A stretch of DNA of 64,000 nucleotides from Arsukibacterium sp. UBA5043 (GCA_002415085.1 DIBV01000017.1:705923-769922); one strand, 5' to 3'. Positions 11,057 through 22,346 are shown, numbered from the stretch's first letter. The notes: generated by a model from the letters alone, not told the origin. Made by a program: numbers and translations.

Positions 11057-11104
11057 TACCCTGTTAAAAAAACCGGCAATATTGCCGGTTTTTTTAACAG
11101 GGTA
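11057..11104. terminator. Bidirectional terminator, perfect 48-bp palindrome
   Basis: The 24-nt arm 11057-11080 is the exact reverse complement of 11081-11104. A GC core (CCGGCAAT/ATTGCCGG) is flanked by A7 and T7, so a hairpin followed by a U-tract forms on either strand. It sits between the convergent kinase gene and kdsA and can stop both. Confidence 0.9.
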
Positions 11105-11123
11105 ACCCCAAACTCAAGCATGA

Positions 11124-11990
<867 letters not shown>

Positions 11991-11995
11991 TTAAA

Positions 11996-12373
11996 TTAAA
12001 GCGGTATAAACACCGGTTGTTTGTCAAGTGCTACCCTAATCATTAATCCCAACCAGCCCAGTGCTCCTAAAAAGCATAACCAGCGTATTGCAATGGTACG
12101 GCCACGCAACGCCATAACTGCCAGCGCGATATAGGCCAGCAGGGCAATCAACTTCTCCGTCAGCCAGCTATTCACAAACGGATACTGATTGATACTGAAC
12201 ATCAGCACCACTGCGGTTAAAATAAGTAAGGTATCAACTATATGGGGGCCAATTTTCAGCAATTTGTGCTGCAACAGTGGCGAGCTGCGTAACATCATAC
12301 CAAAGCGAATAAACAATAAACTGACACTCAGTACCGCAAATAACAAGTGTAAATTTTTAAACGCCATATACAT
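11996..12373 (-). CDS. SirB2 family inner-membrane protein
   Basis: 125 residues with about four hydrophobic helices. The N-terminal KNLHLLFAVLSVSLLFIRFGMML and the central KIGPHIVDTLLILTAV are typical of the SirB2 family, which lies between prmC and kdsA in many gammaproteobacteria. The function is not established. AAGGA precedes the first ATG at 9 nt spacing, though a second ATG lies two codons in. The SirB1 (transglutaminase-like) gene that often accompanies it is absent. Confidence 0.85.
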   Translation of the reverse strand: MYMAFKNLHLLFAVLSVSLLFIRFGMMLRSSPLLQHKLLKIGPHIVDTLLILTAVVLMFSINQYPFVNSWLTEKLIALLAYIALAVMALRGRTIAIRWLCFLGALGWLGLMIRVALDKQPVFIPL

Positions 12374-12420
12374 ACTGCAGGGTCCTTATTTGTATTACAA
12401 CGCGCTACTGGTGCGCCATG

Positions 12421-13977
12421 CTAATCTTCAATATCTGGATATTTTTGTAAAATGGTTTCGAGCGTTTCAACCCGTTGCAGAAATAATTCAACCAGTGCAG
12501 GTTCGAACTGCTTGCCCGACTGAGCCACAATATGTGCTATTACCTCGTCTTTACTCCAGCTTTTTTTGTAGCAACGAGGATGGCGAAGCGCATCGTATAC
12601 ATCAGCCAGAGCAGCAATGCGGCCATACACATGAATATCCTTACCCTTTTTACCCGCAGGGTAACCCGTGCCGTCCCATTTTTCATGATGGTCCTGAGCG
12701 ACAATTGCACCGGCCTGAATAATAACACGTTTTGAGTTTTTCAAAATATCATAGCCAATGCTGCTGTGGGTTTTCATTACTTCCCATTCACCATTATTAA
12801 GCTTGGCCGGTTTATTTAAAATGCCATCAGGAATGCCTACTTTGCCCACATCATGCAGCGGTGAAGCATACATTAGCCGCTCGGCTTCTTCCTCACTCAG
12901 GCCATATGCTTTTGCCAGGTCATAGCAAATAAAGGCAACCCGGCGAACATGGTTTCCGGTTTCTACCGAACGATGCTCCACCGCTTCGCTTAAGCGGTAT
13001 ACAATTTCACGTTGGGTGTCTTCTATTTCATGCTGCAACTGCACATTTTCGTAAGCGATCTGTACATTCTGCGCAAATAACTCGATGAGTTTTTTCTGAT
13101 TGTCACTCACCTGCCCCGGCAAGCCAGAAATATATAGCAGCGAGCCATGGGTAAACTTACTGCAGCAGTAAGCCACCAGATAGTTGTCCCGATAGACGAT
13201 ACTGCGACTGTCCAGTGCAGTTTCAAATGCTGCCAGCAGCTCATGATTTAACACCTCTTGCACCGGTTTGCCCTCTTTTTGGGCGAACTGGCCCTGCCCG
13301 GCAAACACCACTAAATCGCGGGGGCCGGCATCGGATCGCACATTGCCCGCGACCATAGATGAGCTGGCCAGTAAGGCGTTTTCATGACTGCCCAGTATAG
13401 AGGTCAGTTGTTGCAGTACCCCTTCAATAAATTGCTCCATGGAATGTGCAGAAAACAGATCAATTGAAGCATTAATAATTTTTTCCAAGCCCTGACGGCT
13501 ATGTTCCAGCGACAGGATATCGCGATAAGAACGCAGGCTGGACATAATCACGGTAAATAGTTTTTGCGCGGTCAGCTCAGTTTTTGATTTATAGTCGTTG
13601 ATATCATAATTAACGATAACCTGACGCTCTGGTGCCTGGCCCGGCTGACCGGTTCGCAGAATAATCCGCACATGGTCATTTTTCAGCTCTTCCCGCACAT
13701 GCCGTGCTACCAATAAGCCGGCATCGTCGGTTTCCATTACCACATCGAGCAAAATAATGGCGGTATCCGGATGGGCGGCTATCATTTCCCGGGCTTGTGC
13801 ACCCGAATAGGCGCTTAAAAACTCGAGCCCTTTGTTATTGAAGCTAAAATCGCTGAGGGCCAGCTTAGTGACGGTATGAACTTCAGGTTCATCATCAACA
13901 ATTAATACTTTCCAGTAGCCATGATTGACCACCTCAGGGCGTTCAGTTTCGTCAGCAAACAGAAAGGCGTCATTCAT
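12421..13977 (-). CDS. Response regulator with DUF3369 and HD-GYP output domain
   Basis: 518 residues from the ATG at 13977, chosen because GGAG lies 8 nt upstream. The receiver domain begins WKVLIVDDEPEVH and carries the phospho-acceptor Asp in IILLDVVMETDDAG. A central region of about 170 residues matches the DUF3369 type. The C-terminal HD-GYP domain shows HDVGKVGIPDGILNKPAKL and HHEKWDGTGYP, with the residues needed for cyclic-di-GMP phosphodiesterase activity present. It lies between prmC (83 bp upstream) and the sirB2-like gene, an unusual passenger in this housekeeping operon. No cognate kinase is adjacent. Confidence 0.92.
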   Translation of the reverse strand: MNDAFLFADETERPEVVNHGYWKVLIVDDEPEVHTVTKLALSDFSFNNKGLEFLSAYSGAQAREMIAAHPDTAIILLDVVMETDDAGLLVARHVREELKNDHVRIILRTGQPGQAPERQVIVNYDINDYKSKTELTAQKLFTVIMSSLRSYRDILSLEHSRQGLEKIINASIDLFSAHSMEQFIEGVLQQLTSILGSHENALLASSSMVAGNVRSDAGPRDLVVFAGQGQFAQKEGKPVQEVLNHELLAAFETALDSRSIVYRDNYLVAYCCSKFTHGSLLYISGLPGQVSDNQKKLIELFAQNVQIAYENVQLQHEIEDTQREIVYRLSEAVEHRSVETGNHVRRVAFICYDLAKAYGLSEEEAERLMYASPLHDVGKVGIPDGILNKPAKLNNGEWEVMKTHSSIGYDILKNSKRVIIQAGAIVAQDHHEKWDGTGYPAGKKGKDIHVYGRIAALADVYDALRHPRCYKKSWSKDEVIAHIVAQSGKQFEPALVELFLQRVETLETILQKYPDIED

Positions 13978-14060
13978 CAGGCGGGCTCCGAAAACAGATA
14001 GCGATTCAAAAAACGTCAAATAGTTATATGCGCTAATAGCTTGCGGGTCAAAATTTATTG

Positions 14061-14900
14061 TTATTCGTTGTGGCTATTTAAACAACCACCGCTGATCCGC
14101 CAGTTGCCACCGTAGTCTTTGCGCGACTGCACCTTGTTAAAGCCTGCCGTCGTTAATAACTGCTGCACGTCTTCAGCCTGATTGTAGCCATGCTCGAGCC
14201 ATAACCAGCCTTTCGTGGCTAAATAAGCCGGTGCTTGCTGACATATAGTGGCTAAATCTGCCAGGCCCCGCTCTGCAGCAACCAGCGCTGATACAGGCTC
14301 ATATTTCAGCGCCGGTAAATGCGGGTCGTCTGGCTCAATATAGGGCGGATTGCTGACAATAAGATCAAATTGCTGGCCTGTAACCGCACTGAACCAGTCG
14401 CTTGGCGAAATTGTGCAGTTGCTGGCCGCTAAACGGGTTGCATTGCGCCTGGCAAGCGCCACTGCTGCGCTTATTTTATCTACCGCGGTGACCTGCCACA
14501 ATGGCCGGTTACAGGCCAGCGCCAGCGCGATAGCACCGGTACCGGTGCCCAAATCCAGTACTTTGGCATGCTCTGGCAAAGACAGCGATAACGCCTGCTC
14601 AACCAATAGCTCGGTATCTGGCCTTGGGATCAGGGTGCAGCTGGCAACTTCAAGTTCAATATTCCAGAACGGCCAGTGGCCAATAATATAAGCGATGGGC
14701 TCATCCTGCACCGCCCTGTGCAGTAGCTGATTTAGCGCCTGCAGATCTGGCTCTCCCAGCGTATCGTCACCATGACCGTATACATAACTGACGCTGACGT
14801 TTAACTGATGACACAACAACAACCTGGCGTCGTCAGCCGCCAGCGCTGAAACACCGCTAAGCTGGCGGGTTGCCTGTTGCAGCCATTCTGCCAGGGTCAT
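14061..14900 (-). CDS. prmC: Peptide chain release factor N5-glutamine methyltransferase
   Basis: 279 residues. It uses S-adenosylmethionine to methylate the glutamine of the GGQ motif in release factors. The SAM site is VLDLGTGTGAIALAL, and the substrate-binding signature is IVSNPPYIEP; the N-terminal helical region (about 1-85) is the family's factor-binding part. It starts 1 nt after the stop codon of prfA, so the enzyme and its substrate factor are coupled. Confidence 0.96.
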   Translation of the reverse strand: MTLAEWLQQATRQLSGVSALAADDARLLLCHQLNVSVSYVYGHGDDTLGEPDLQALNQLLHRAVQDEPIAYIIGHWPFWNIELEVASCTLIPRPDTELLVEQALSLSLPEHAKVLDLGTGTGAIALALACNRPLWQVTAVDKISAAVALARRNATRLAASNCTISPSDWFSAVTGQQFDLIVSNPPYIEPDDPHLPALKYEPVSALVAAERGLADLATICQQAPAYLATKGWLWLEHGYNQAEDVQQLLTTAGFNKVQSRKDYGGNWRISGGCLNSHNE

Positions 14901-14901
14901 C

Positions 14902-15993
14902 TCAGCGATTTTCGTCTGCCAGCGCTGCCAGTAAGTCAGCCTGGTGTTCCTGATTCAACGGTTCTAAAACTAACTCCAGATCACCTTCCATCACTTCGTT
15001 TAAACGATAAATGGTCAGGTTGATCCGATGATCTGTTAACCTGCCTTGCGGGAAATTGTAAGTGCGGATCCGTTCAGAACGATCACCACTGCCTACCAGA
15101 GAACGGCGGGTTGATTCTTCCGTTAAGCGGCGCTTTTCGTCTTCTGCTGCCTGAATCCGGGATTGCAGTACACTCATCGCACGGGCCCGGTTTTTATGCT
15201 GGGAACGTTCGTCCTGACATTCGACCACGATGCCGGTAGGTAAGTGGGTGATCCGGATAGCCGAGTCGGTGCGGTTAACGTGCTGACCACCCGCGCCAGA
15301 CGCCCGGTAAGTATCCACCTTTAAATCTGCCGGGTTAATTTCTATTGCTTCATTTTCTGGTATTTCCGGCATAATAGCCACGGTACAGGCCGAGGTGTGC
15401 ACCCTGCCCTGTGATTCAGTAGCGGGTACCCGCTGTACCCGATGACCACCAGATTCAAATTTTAAAATACCGTAAGCACCGTCGCCCTGCACGCCAACAA
15501 TCACTTCTTTAAATCCGCCATGCTCGCCTTCGTTAGCGCTGATCACTTCCAGCTTCCAGCGCCGGCGCTCTGCAAAGCGGCTATACATCCGGTATACGTC
15601 GCCGGCAAATATTGCCGCTTCATCACCACCTGCCCCGGCCCGGATTTCGATAAAACAGTTATTGCTGTCATTCGGGTCTTTGGGCAACAATAACAATTGC
15701 AGCTCTTTTTCCAGTTGTTCAATGGCAGCGCGGGCGCTTTTATATTCTTCCTGCGCCATTTCACGCATGTCAGGATCACTATCTTTCTGCATTTCTTCAG
15801 CAGCAGCTAAATCCTGCTGCGCCTGTCGAAAGCGGTTAAACGCTTTACTGACATCTTCCAGCTGACTGTACTCTTTAGAAAGCTCGCGAAAACGTTTCTG
15901 ATCGCCAATAACGCCTGGATCGCTTAACAACGCCTGCACTTCTTCATGCCTTTCGACTAAGCCTTCAAGCTTGCGGTATACCGAATCTTTCAT
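14902..15993 (-). CDS. prfA: Peptide chain release factor 1
   Basis: 363 residues (E. coli 360). It recognises UAA and UAG and triggers peptide release. The GGQ loop is present in [16 protein letters not shown]; the [16 protein letters not shown] stretch and [12 protein letters not shown] are also typical. It begins 18 bp after the end of hemA and is followed at 1 nt by prmC. Confidence 0.97.
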   Translation of the reverse strand: MKDSVYRKLEGLVERHEEVQALLSDPGVIGDQKRFRELSKEYSQLEDVSKAFNRFRQAQQDLAAAEEMQKDSDPDMREMAQEEYKSARAAIEQLEKELQLLLLPKDPNDSNNCFIEIRAGAGGDEAAIFAGDVYRMYSRFAERRRWKLEVISANEGEHGGFKEVIVGVQGDGAYGILKFESGGHRVQRVPATESQGRVHTSACTVAIMPEIPENEAIEINPADLKVDTYRASGAGGQHVNRTDSAIRITHLPTGIVVECQDERSQHKNRARAMSVLQSRIQAAEDEKRRLTEESTRRSLVGSGDRSERIRTYNFPQGRLTDHRINLTIYRLNEVMEGDLELVLEPLNQEHQADLLAALADENR

Positions 15994-16011
15994 GTTAGGT
16001 CTGTTACCTGT

Positions 16012-17259
16012 TTAAATATCTAATAAACTGTTGATTAGTGCCTGCGGCTCACTGGCCTCGTGTTGCAATAACTGACGGATAGTTTTGGTCGGGCTGTGCA
16101 TCAGCCGGTTACTGAGCTTGTTGGCCAGCTCAGCCAGCACTTTCTCAGCATCCTGACCTGCAGCAAGCTGGTTTAATGCCCGGCCCAGCAACTCGGTTTT
16201 AATATTCTCACAGCGCTGGCGGTAATCCCGCACCCAGTCAACGCTGCCTTGCAATTGCAGCCATTGCAGATAATCATCGGCTCCCTGCCTGATTATCACA
16301 CCCGCCTGCTCTGCGGCTTGCTGGCGCGAGCTGACATTTTGCGCCACTATACTTTGCAAGTCGTCGACCGTATACAAATACGCATCTTCCAGCTCAGCTA
16401 CCTGTTGTTCGATATCACGTGGTACGGCCAGATCGACCAGAAACATCGGTTTATGCCGACGCTTTTTTAACGCCTGCTCCACCATGCCTTTGCCAACTAT
16501 CGGCAAGGTACTGGCAGTTGAACTTATCACGATATCCGCCTGCGGTAGCTGCATCGGCACCTGCGACAACGTAATCACCTTGGCATTAAACTGCTCTGCC
16601 AACAGCACGGCCCGCTCATAGGTGCGGTTGGCAACGGTGAGTTCTTTAGCACCCTGTTCGGCCAAATGACGGGCAACCAACTCAATCGTTTCACCTGCGC
16701 CAATTAACAGCACCTGCACTTTTTCAAGTTTACCAAAGATTTGTTTAGCTAAACTAACCGCGGCAAAGGCGACTGAGACTGCATTGGCACCGATATCGGT
16801 GTTGGTCCGGACATCTTTGGCAACAGCAAAGGTTTTTTGAAACAATCGTTCAAATTGCGGATTAATCGTGCCAGCCTGACGTGACTGATTATAAGCCTGC
16901 TTAACCTGGCCCAGGATCTGTGGCTCGCCTAATACCAAAGAATCGAGTCCGGCCGCTACCCGCATCAAATGCTCAGCAGCCAGCCGATCGTAGTGCAGAT
17001 ACAGATGTGGCTGCAATTCATTGACAGCTAACTGATGAAACTGGGCCAACCAGGCAACAACGTGTTCTGCTTGATTATTTGTGCCGTTAAAATACAATTC
17101 GGTACGATTACAGGTCGATAAAATAACCGCATCGGTTACCGCAGTAGCCGTAGCCAGTTCGCGCAAGGCTTCATGCACCTGTTCCGGGGCAAATGCCACT
17201 TTTTCCCGTAAACCAACCGGTGCTGTTTTATGATTAATGCCTAGTGCAAAGATGGCCAT
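16012..17259 (-). CDS. hemA: Glutamyl-tRNA reductase
   Basis: 415 residues from the ATG at 17259. It reduces the glutamate on charged tRNA-Glu to glutamate-1-semialdehyde, the first step of tetrapyrrole synthesis by the C5 route. Signatures are LGINHKTAPVGLREKVAF at the N-terminus, the nucleophilic Cys in ILSTCNRTELYF, LGEPQILGQVKQAY, and the NADPH site VLLIGAGETIELVARHL. The ATG at 17259 fits the start of E. coli HemA; another in-frame ATG lies 15 nt upstream and neither has a clear ribosome site. It diverges from lolB over about 80 bp. Confidence 0.96.
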   Translation of the reverse strand: MAIFALGINHKTAPVGLREKVAFAPEQVHEALRELATATAVTDAVILSTCNRTELYFNGTNNQAEHVVAWLAQFHQLAVNELQPHLYLHYDRLAAEHLMRVAAGLDSLVLGEPQILGQVKQAYNQSRQAGTINPQFERLFQKTFAVAKDVRTNTDIGANAVSVAFAAVSLAKQIFGKLEKVQVLLIGAGETIELVARHLAEQGAKELTVANRTYERAVLLAEQFNAKVITLSQVPMQLPQADIVISSTASTLPIVGKGMVEQALKKRRHKPMFLVDLAVPRDIEQQVAELEDAYLYTVDDLQSIVAQNVSSRQQAAEQAGVIIRQGADDYLQWLQLQGSVDWVRDYRQRCENIKTELLGRALNQLAAGQDAEKVLAELANKLSNRLMHSPTKTIRQLLQHEASEPQALINSLLDI

Positions 17260-17339
17260 CACCTGTATCATCAAGTTTGTCAGGGGCGAATTGTACGAAA
17301 AAGCCCATATTAAGAAAAGCGTAACTAAGGACTTTCAGC

Positions 17340-17945
17340 GTGCCAGCATCAATTAAGTGGCTTATCCTCGCCGGATTACTGCTCATTACCAGTGGTTGCA
17401 GCCTGTTATCAAAGCCCTCACCGGCACCGGCCCTGGACAATAAAAGTCGGCTGGCGCAGCTAACTGCGATCGAACAGTATAGGTTACAGGCTTCAGTCGG
17501 CATTAAAACCCCAGAAGAATCAGTAAGTGGTAACCTGAACTGGCAACAGCATAACACCGAACACTTTAAAGCACGTCTTGCTAATTTTTTCGGGATCAGC
17601 CTGTTTGAACTCACCAATGACGCACAGGGCAGCAGTATTCTGGTGCGTGGCGAGCGCTACCAGGCGGCTGACCCCGGTAGTTTACTCTGGCAACTGGCTG
17701 GCTGGTCGATGCCGTTGGACGATATGCCACTGTGGTTAAAAGGGATACCGGGTGCTAAGGCCAGCGCCGTGGAATACGATGATCTTGGCAGAGTGCTGGC
17801 ATTTCAGCTGGTGGATAGCACCGGAATTATCTGGCAGCTTCGTTATCAGAGCTTCTTCGCTGATGCGCTGGCGTTGCCCCAGAAAATTAAGCTCAGCAGT
17901 GACGATACCACTATTAGTTTTTATATCAGGAGCTGGCAATTATGA
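17340..17945 (+). CDS. lolB: Outer-membrane lipoprotein insertion protein LolB
   Basis: 201 residues starting at GTG. It receives lipoproteins from LolA and inserts them in the outer membrane. The lipobox LITSGC places Cys20 as the lipid-modified residue. The remainder (for example RYRLQASVGIKTPEESVSGNLNWQQ, broken into its core QASVGIKTPEESVSG) fits the LolB fold. It overlaps ispE by 4 nt (ATGA), the conserved lolB-ispE-prs order. Confidence 0.93.
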   Translation: MPASIKWLILAGLLLITSGCSLLSKPSPAPALDNKSRLAQLTAIEQYRLQASVGIKTPEESVSGNLNWQQHNTEHFKARLANFFGISLFELTNDAQGSSILVRGERYQAADPGSLLWQLAGWSMPLDDMPLWLKGIPGAKASAVEYDDLGRVLAFQLVDSTGIIWQLRYQSFFADALALPQKIKLSSDDTTISFYIRSWQL

Positions 17946-18793
17946 CCCTGAGCCTGCCTGCGGTTGCCAAGCTTAATTTATTTTTACATATTACCGGTCG
18001 CCGCCACGACGGCTATCACAATCTGCAAACCTTATTTCAATTGCTGGATGTCGGCGATCAGCTGCATTTCACGCTCCGTCATGACAATAAGCTGACCCTG
18101 CAATGTAATGATCTTAGCCTGCAAGGTGCCGACAATCTGATTATTAAGGCGGCAGTGTTACTGCAACAGCACACCGGTTGCAGCCGGGGCTGTGATATTA
18201 TTCTGGACAAAAATTTACCAATGGGCGGCGGGCTCGGAGGGGGTTCATCCGATGCGGCCACGACCCTGCTGGCGTTAAATGTATTATGGCAACTAAACTT
18301 AAGTACGCCGCAATTGGCAGCACTGGCATTAACGCTCGGGGCTGATGTACCATTATTCGTCTGGGGCCGGAGTGCGTTTGCTGAAGGCATAGGTGAAAAA
18401 TTAGTCGCGGTTGACCTGCCTGAAAAAATTTATTTAGTGGTCACGCCACCTTGCCACATCAGCACAGCAGAGATATTCCAGCATCCCGATTTAACCAGAA
18501 ACAGCCGTGCCCTGAGTTTAGACACGCTGTTTAACAGTCCCTGGCGCAACGATTGCCAACCATTGGTCGAACAGCTGCAGCCGATTGTTGCAATAACCTT
18601 ACAGTGGTTGGTAGAATATGCGCCGTGTCGAATGACGGGTACTGGCGCCAGTGTGTTCGCCGAATTTCCGGACACGGCCAGTGCTCAGCATGCCTTAGCC
18701 AATTTGCCGCCAAATTGCCGCGGCTTTATTGCTAAAGGAGTCAACCAGTCGCCAGTAATGGCGGCGTTGGCAGATACGGAATTTTACGCCTGA
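17942..18793 (+). CDS. ispE: 4-diphosphocytidyl-2-C-methyl-D-erythritol kinase
   Basis: 283 residues. It phosphorylates CDP-methylerythritol in the non-mevalonate isoprenoid pathway. GHMP-kinase signatures are AKLNLFLHITGRRHDGYH at the N-terminus and the ATP loop LPMGGGLGGGSSDAA; MTGTGASVFAEF is the third motif. The start overlaps the lolB stop codon, so translation is probably coupled. Confidence 0.96.
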   Translation: MTLSLPAVAKLNLFLHITGRRHDGYHNLQTLFQLLDVGDQLHFTLRHDNKLTLQCNDLSLQGADNLIIKAAVLLQQHTGCSRGCDIILDKNLPMGGGLGGGSSDAATTLLALNVLWQLNLSTPQLAALALTLGADVPLFVWGRSAFAEGIGEKLVAVDLPEKIYLVVTPPCHISTAEIFQHPDLTRNSRALSLDTLFNSPWRNDCQPLVEQLQPIVAITLQWLVEYAPCRMTGTGASVFAEFPDTASAQHALANLPPNCRGFIAKGVNQSPVMAALADTEFYA

Positions 18794-18854
18794 TGCCATT
18801 TACTCTGGCATTTAATGATTTAACCGGACTCACCACCGCCCTGAGGATCCTACT

Positions 18855-19799
18855 GTGCCCGACATGAAGGTTTTCGCTGGTAACGCCATACCAGAACTTG
18901 CTCGTAAAATCGCCAGCCGTCTCTATATCAAACTGGGAGATGCCGAAGTTGGCCGTTTCAGTGATGGCGAAGTTAGCGTACAAATCAATGAAAATGTTCG
19001 TGGTTCTGATGTTTTTATTATTCAGTCAACCTGCGCCCCCACCAATGACAACCTGATGGAACTGATTGTGATGGTGGATGCATTACGCCGCGCCTCAGCC
19101 GGTCGGATCACTGCAGTTATTCCTTACTTTGGCTACGCCAGACAGGACCGCCGGGTGCGTTCAGCCAGGGTTCCTATCACCGCTAAAGTTGTGGCAGATT
19201 TTTTATCCAGTGTTGGTGTCGACCGGGTATTAACCGTCGACTTGCACGCCGAACAAATTCAGGGTTTCTTCGATGTGCCGGTAGACAACGTGTTCGCCAG
19301 TCCGGTATTGCTGGATGATATGCGCAAGAAAACGTTGCATTCCCCGGTTGTGGTATCACCGGATATTGGCGGTGTGGTGCGCGCCCGCGCAGTCGCAAAA
19401 CTGCTTAACGACGCTGACTTAGCCATTATTGATAAACGCCGGCCCAAGGCAAACGTGTCGCAGGTTATGCACATTATCGGTGATGTTAAAGATCGCGACT
19501 GCATTATCGTTGACGATATGATTGATACTGGCGGCACCCTTTGTAAAGCCGCCGAAGCGTTAAAAGAGCAAGGTGCTAAGCGGGTGTTTGCTTATGCTAC
19601 CCATGCAGTATTTTCTGGCAATGCCCCGGAAATTATCAGCAATTCAGTGATTGACGAGCTAATTGTTACTGACACCATTCCGTTGTCAGCGGCAATGAAA
19701 ACCATCAGCAAAGTACGTCAGTTAACGTTAAGCGAGCTGATGGCGGAATGTATTCGCCGGATCAGCAACGAAGAATCTATTTCTTCGATGTTCGACTAA
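18855..19799 (+). CDS. prs: Ribose-phosphate pyrophosphokinase
   Basis: 314 residues, starting at GTG as in E. coli, with GAGGAT upstream. It makes PRPP from ribose-5-phosphate and [53 protein letters not shown], the PRPP-binding [17 protein letters not shown] and the C-terminal [10 protein letters not shown] are all present and very close to the enterobacterial enzyme. PRPP feeds the gpt reaction encoded at 2800-3270. A terminator follows. Confidence 0.98.
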   Translation: MPDMKVFAGNAIPELARKIASRLYIKLGDAEVGRFSDGEVSVQINENVRGSDVFIIQSTCAPTNDNLMELIVMVDALRRASAGRITAVIPYFGYARQDRRVRSARVPITAKVVADFLSSVGVDRVLTVDLHAEQIQGFFDVPVDNVFASPVLLDDMRKKTLHSPVVVSPDIGGVVRARAVAKLLNDADLAIIDKRRPKANVSQVMHIIGDVKDRDCIIVDDMIDTGGTLCKAAEALKEQGAKRVFAYATHAVFSGNAPEIISNSVIDELIVTDTIPLSAAMKTISKVRQLTLSELMAECIRRISNEESISSMFD

Positions 19800-19819
19800 T
19801 ACAGCAAGCCAGCTTAATT

Positions 19820-19842
19820 AAGGCGCCGATGGGCGCCTTTTT
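19820..19842 (+). terminator. Rho-independent terminator after prs
   Basis: AGGCGCC (19821-19827), loop GATG and GGCGCCT (19832-19838) are followed by TTTT, 20 bp after the prs stop codon. Confidence 0.85.
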
Positions 19843-19950
19843 CATTTGCAGCAGGTCGGTGCGGGTGGTAACATGTCGCGCCTTTTGAAAGGGCAATCAG
19901 GTTGGGGCTGGTCGCAAGCCGCAACAACAATCACTTTATTGGAGTACATC

Positions 19951-20568
19951 ATGTCTGATGCAATTTTCGCGTTAACTGCAGAAGTCCGTACTGACCTGGG
20001 GAAAGGTGCGAGCCGCCGCCTGCGTCACGAAGACAAAGTTCCAGCCATTATTTATGGCGGACACAAAGATGCCTTATCTGTTACTTTAGAGCACTCTAAG
20101 CTGTTAAAAGCCCAGAGCTTTGAAGCATTTTATTCTCACATCCTGACCATCACTGTCGGTAAAGAGAAGATCCAGGCTATCGTTAAAGATATGCAACGTC
20201 ACCCGTATAAGCCAAAAATCATGCACGTTGATTTCCAACGCGTTGAAGCAGGCCACGAACTGACCACTATCGTGCCGGTTCACTTCTTAAACGAAGATAA
20301 GCCAATCAAAAAAGGCGGTGTGGTAGTTCACGCCCTGAACGAGATTGAAATCAGCGTATTACCAAAAGACTTACCAGAGTTTATCGAAGTAGACCTGGCT
20401 GACGTTGAAGTAGGTACCACCTTACACCTGACTGACATTAAAGCACCTAAAGGTGTGACTTTTGTTCAGTTAAACAAAGGTGAAGGCCATGACCTGCCAG
20501 TGGTATCTGTGAACAAGCCAGCTGGTAAAGCCGTTGATACAGAAGAAGAAACTGAAACCGCTGAGTAA
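19951..20568 (+). CDS. rplY: 50S ribosomal protein L25, long form with TL5/CTC C-terminal domain
   Basis: 205 residues. The N-terminal half (about 1-95) is the L25 5S rRNA-binding domain, with [20 protein letters not shown] near the start and [19 protein letters not shown]. The second half is the beta-rich TL5/CTC extension that E. coli L25 (94 residues) lacks. The ATG at 19951 was chosen because GGAG lies 6 nt upstream; an in-frame extension to 19846 has no ribosome site. The stop shares one base with the start of pth (TAATG). Confidence 0.95.
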   Translation: MSDAIFALTAEVRTDLGKGASRRLRHEDKVPAIIYGGHKDALSVTLEHSKLLKAQSFEAFYSHILTITVGKEKIQAIVKDMQRHPYKPKIMHVDFQRVEAGHELTTIVPVHFLNEDKPIKKGGVVVHALNEIEISVLPKDLPEFIEVDLADVEVGTTLHLTDIKAPKGVTFVQLNKGEGHDLPVVSVNKPAGKAVDTEEETETAE

Positions 20569-21170
20569 TGTCTGACGCATTACCTGCCAATGTTCAGTTA
20601 ATCGTGGGCCTGGGAAATCCAGGCCCCGAATACCAGCATACCCGGCATAATGCCGGGGTCTGGTTTGTTGAAAAGCTGGCTCATGCCTTTAATGTCAGCC
20701 TGAAAAACGACAGTAAATTCTTTGGTTATACCGGCAAATTTAGTTGTGCGGGTCAGGAATTTAAACTGCTTATCCCCTCTACTTTTATGAATCTCAGTGG
20801 CAAAGCCGTATTAGCTATGGCCCAGTTTTACAAATTGGCACCGGAGAATATTCTGGTTGCCCATGATGAGCTGGCACTGGAGCCCGGTATTGCCAAGTTT
20901 AAACTCGGTGGCGGCCATGCCGGCCACAACGGTTTACGCGATATTATGGCGCGCTTAAGTAATAACCCGAATTTTTACCGGTTACGTCTCGGCATTGGTC
21001 ATCCCGGCCATAAAGACAAAGTAACCGGTTTTGTGCTGGGCAAAGCCCCGGCCAGTGAACAACAATTAATTGATGCCAGTATTGATGAAGCAGTCAGCTG
21101 CTTTGACATTCTGGCGCGCGACGGCTTAATTAAAGCCCAGCACCGTTTACACAGTTTTAAAGCCAGCTAG
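20568..21170 (+). CDS. pth: Peptidyl-tRNA hydrolase
   Basis: 200 residues. It frees tRNA from prematurely released peptidyl-tRNA. Signatures are [20 protein letters not shown] with the catalytic His, [22 protein letters not shown] with the active-site Asp, and [13 protein letters not shown]. It starts with a 1-nt overlap with rplY and is followed by ychF, the usual gammaproteobacterial order. Confidence 0.97.
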   Translation: MSDALPANVQLIVGLGNPGPEYQHTRHNAGVWFVEKLAHAFNVSLKNDSKFFGYTGKFSCAGQEFKLLIPSTFMNLSGKAVLAMAQFYKLAPENILVAHDELALEPGIAKFKLGGGHAGHNGLRDIMARLSNNPNFYRLRLGIGHPGHKDKVTGFVLGKAPASEQQLIDASIDEAVSCFDILARDGLIKAQHRLHSFKAS

Positions 21171-21207
21171 CCTTTTGGCCAGCAATACAGCGTAAAGGAA
21201 AATTATT

Positions 21208-22299
21208 ATGGGTTTCAAATGTGGTATTGTCGGCCTGCCCAACGTTGGTAAGTCTACCTTGTTTAATGCGTTGACCAAGGCAGGCATTGAAGCGGCCAAC
21301 TTTCCGTTTTGTACCATAGAGCCTAATACCGGCGTAGTACCGGTGCCAGACTTACGGTTAGATAAACTGGCAGAAATCGTTAAACCGCAGCGGGTTATCC
21401 CTACCACGATGGAGTTTGTTGATATTGCCGGTCTGGTAAAAGGGGCATCCCGCGGTGAGGGCCTCGGCAATAAGTTTCTGGCCAATATTCGGGAAACAGA
21501 CGCTATCGGCCATGTCGTGCGCTGCTTTGACGATGAAAACATTATTCACGTTGCCGGCAAAATAGACCCGGCTGATGATATCGACACCATTAATATGGAG
21601 CTGGTGTTGTCTGATATGGATAGCGCAGAGCGGGCTATTTTCCGGGTCAGTAAAAAAGCCAAAGGTGGCGATAAAGACGCCAAAGCTGAAATACTGGTAC
21701 TGGAAAAAGTAAAAGCCCATTTAGAGCAAGGCAATACCTTACGCCAGCTTGAACTGGATAAAGACGAAAAGGCGCTGATTGCCTATATGAACTTTTTAAC
21801 CATTAAGCCGACCATGTACATTGCCAACGTTACCGATGATGGCTTTGAAAACAATCCCTACTTAGATATCGTGCAAGCCATTGCCGATAAAGAAGGCGCT
21901 ATTGTGGTACCGGTGTGCGCTGCCATTGAATCTGAAATTGCCGAGCTGGAAGATGATGAAAAAGCCGAGTTTATGGCTGATATGGGCCTGGAAGAGCCAG
22001 GTTTAAACCGGGTTATCCGTGGTGGCTACTCGTTACTGAGCTTGCATACTTATTTTACCGCCGGGGTAAAAGAAGTGCGGGCCTGGACCGTGGAAATTGG
22101 TGCTACCGCACCACAAGCGGCCGGTGTAATTCATACCGACTTTGAAAAAGGTTTTATCCGTGCTGAAGTGGTAGGTTACAATGATTTTGTCAGCTTTAAC
22201 GGCGAAGCCGGTGCCAAAGAAGCCGGAAAATGGCGCCTGGAAGGTAAAGATTATATTGTTAAAGATGGCGATGTAATGCATTTTCGCTTTAACGTGTAA
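21208..22299 (+). CDS. ychF: Redox-regulated ATPase/GTPase YchF (Ola1 family)
   Basis: 363 residues. Its N-terminal G domain has the P-loop [30 protein letters not shown] in place of the usual DxxG, and a changed NKxD motif consistent with ATP preference in this family. A coiled-coil insertion (about 130-200) and a C-terminal TGS domain (about 280-363) follow. YchF binds the ribosome and is linked to stress responses. AAGGA precedes the ATG; a terminator lies 20 bp after the stop. Confidence 0.97.
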   Translation: MGFKCGIVGLPNVGKSTLFNALTKAGIEAANFPFCTIEPNTGVVPVPDLRLDKLAEIVKPQRVIPTTMEFVDIAGLVKGASRGEGLGNKFLANIRETDAIGHVVRCFDDENIIHVAGKIDPADDIDTINMELVLSDMDSAERAIFRVSKKAKGGDKDAKAEILVLEKVKAHLEQGNTLRQLELDKDEKALIAYMNFLTIKPTMYIANVTDDGFENNPYLDIVQAIADKEGAIVVPVCAAIESEIAELEDDEKAEFMADMGLEEPGLNRVIRGGYSLLSLHTYFTAGVKEVRAWTVEIGATAPQAAGVIHTDFEKGFIRAEVVGYNDFVSFNGEAGAKEAGKWRLEGKDYIVKDGDVMHFRFNV

Positions 22300-22319
22300 T
22301 TCCGTTTTAGCACATGAAC

Positions 22320-22346
22320 AGCCGCTGCCATTGCAGCGGCTTTTTG
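22320..22346 (+). terminator. Rho-independent terminator after ychF
   Basis: AGCCGCTGC (22320-22328) pairs with GCAGCGGCT (22333-22341) around a CATT loop, and TTTT follows. Confidence 0.88.

Noticed and set aside
19846-19950. N-terminal extension of rplY by 35 residues
   Set aside because: The ATG at 19951 has GGAG at the right spacing and the family starts there; the extension has no ribosome site.
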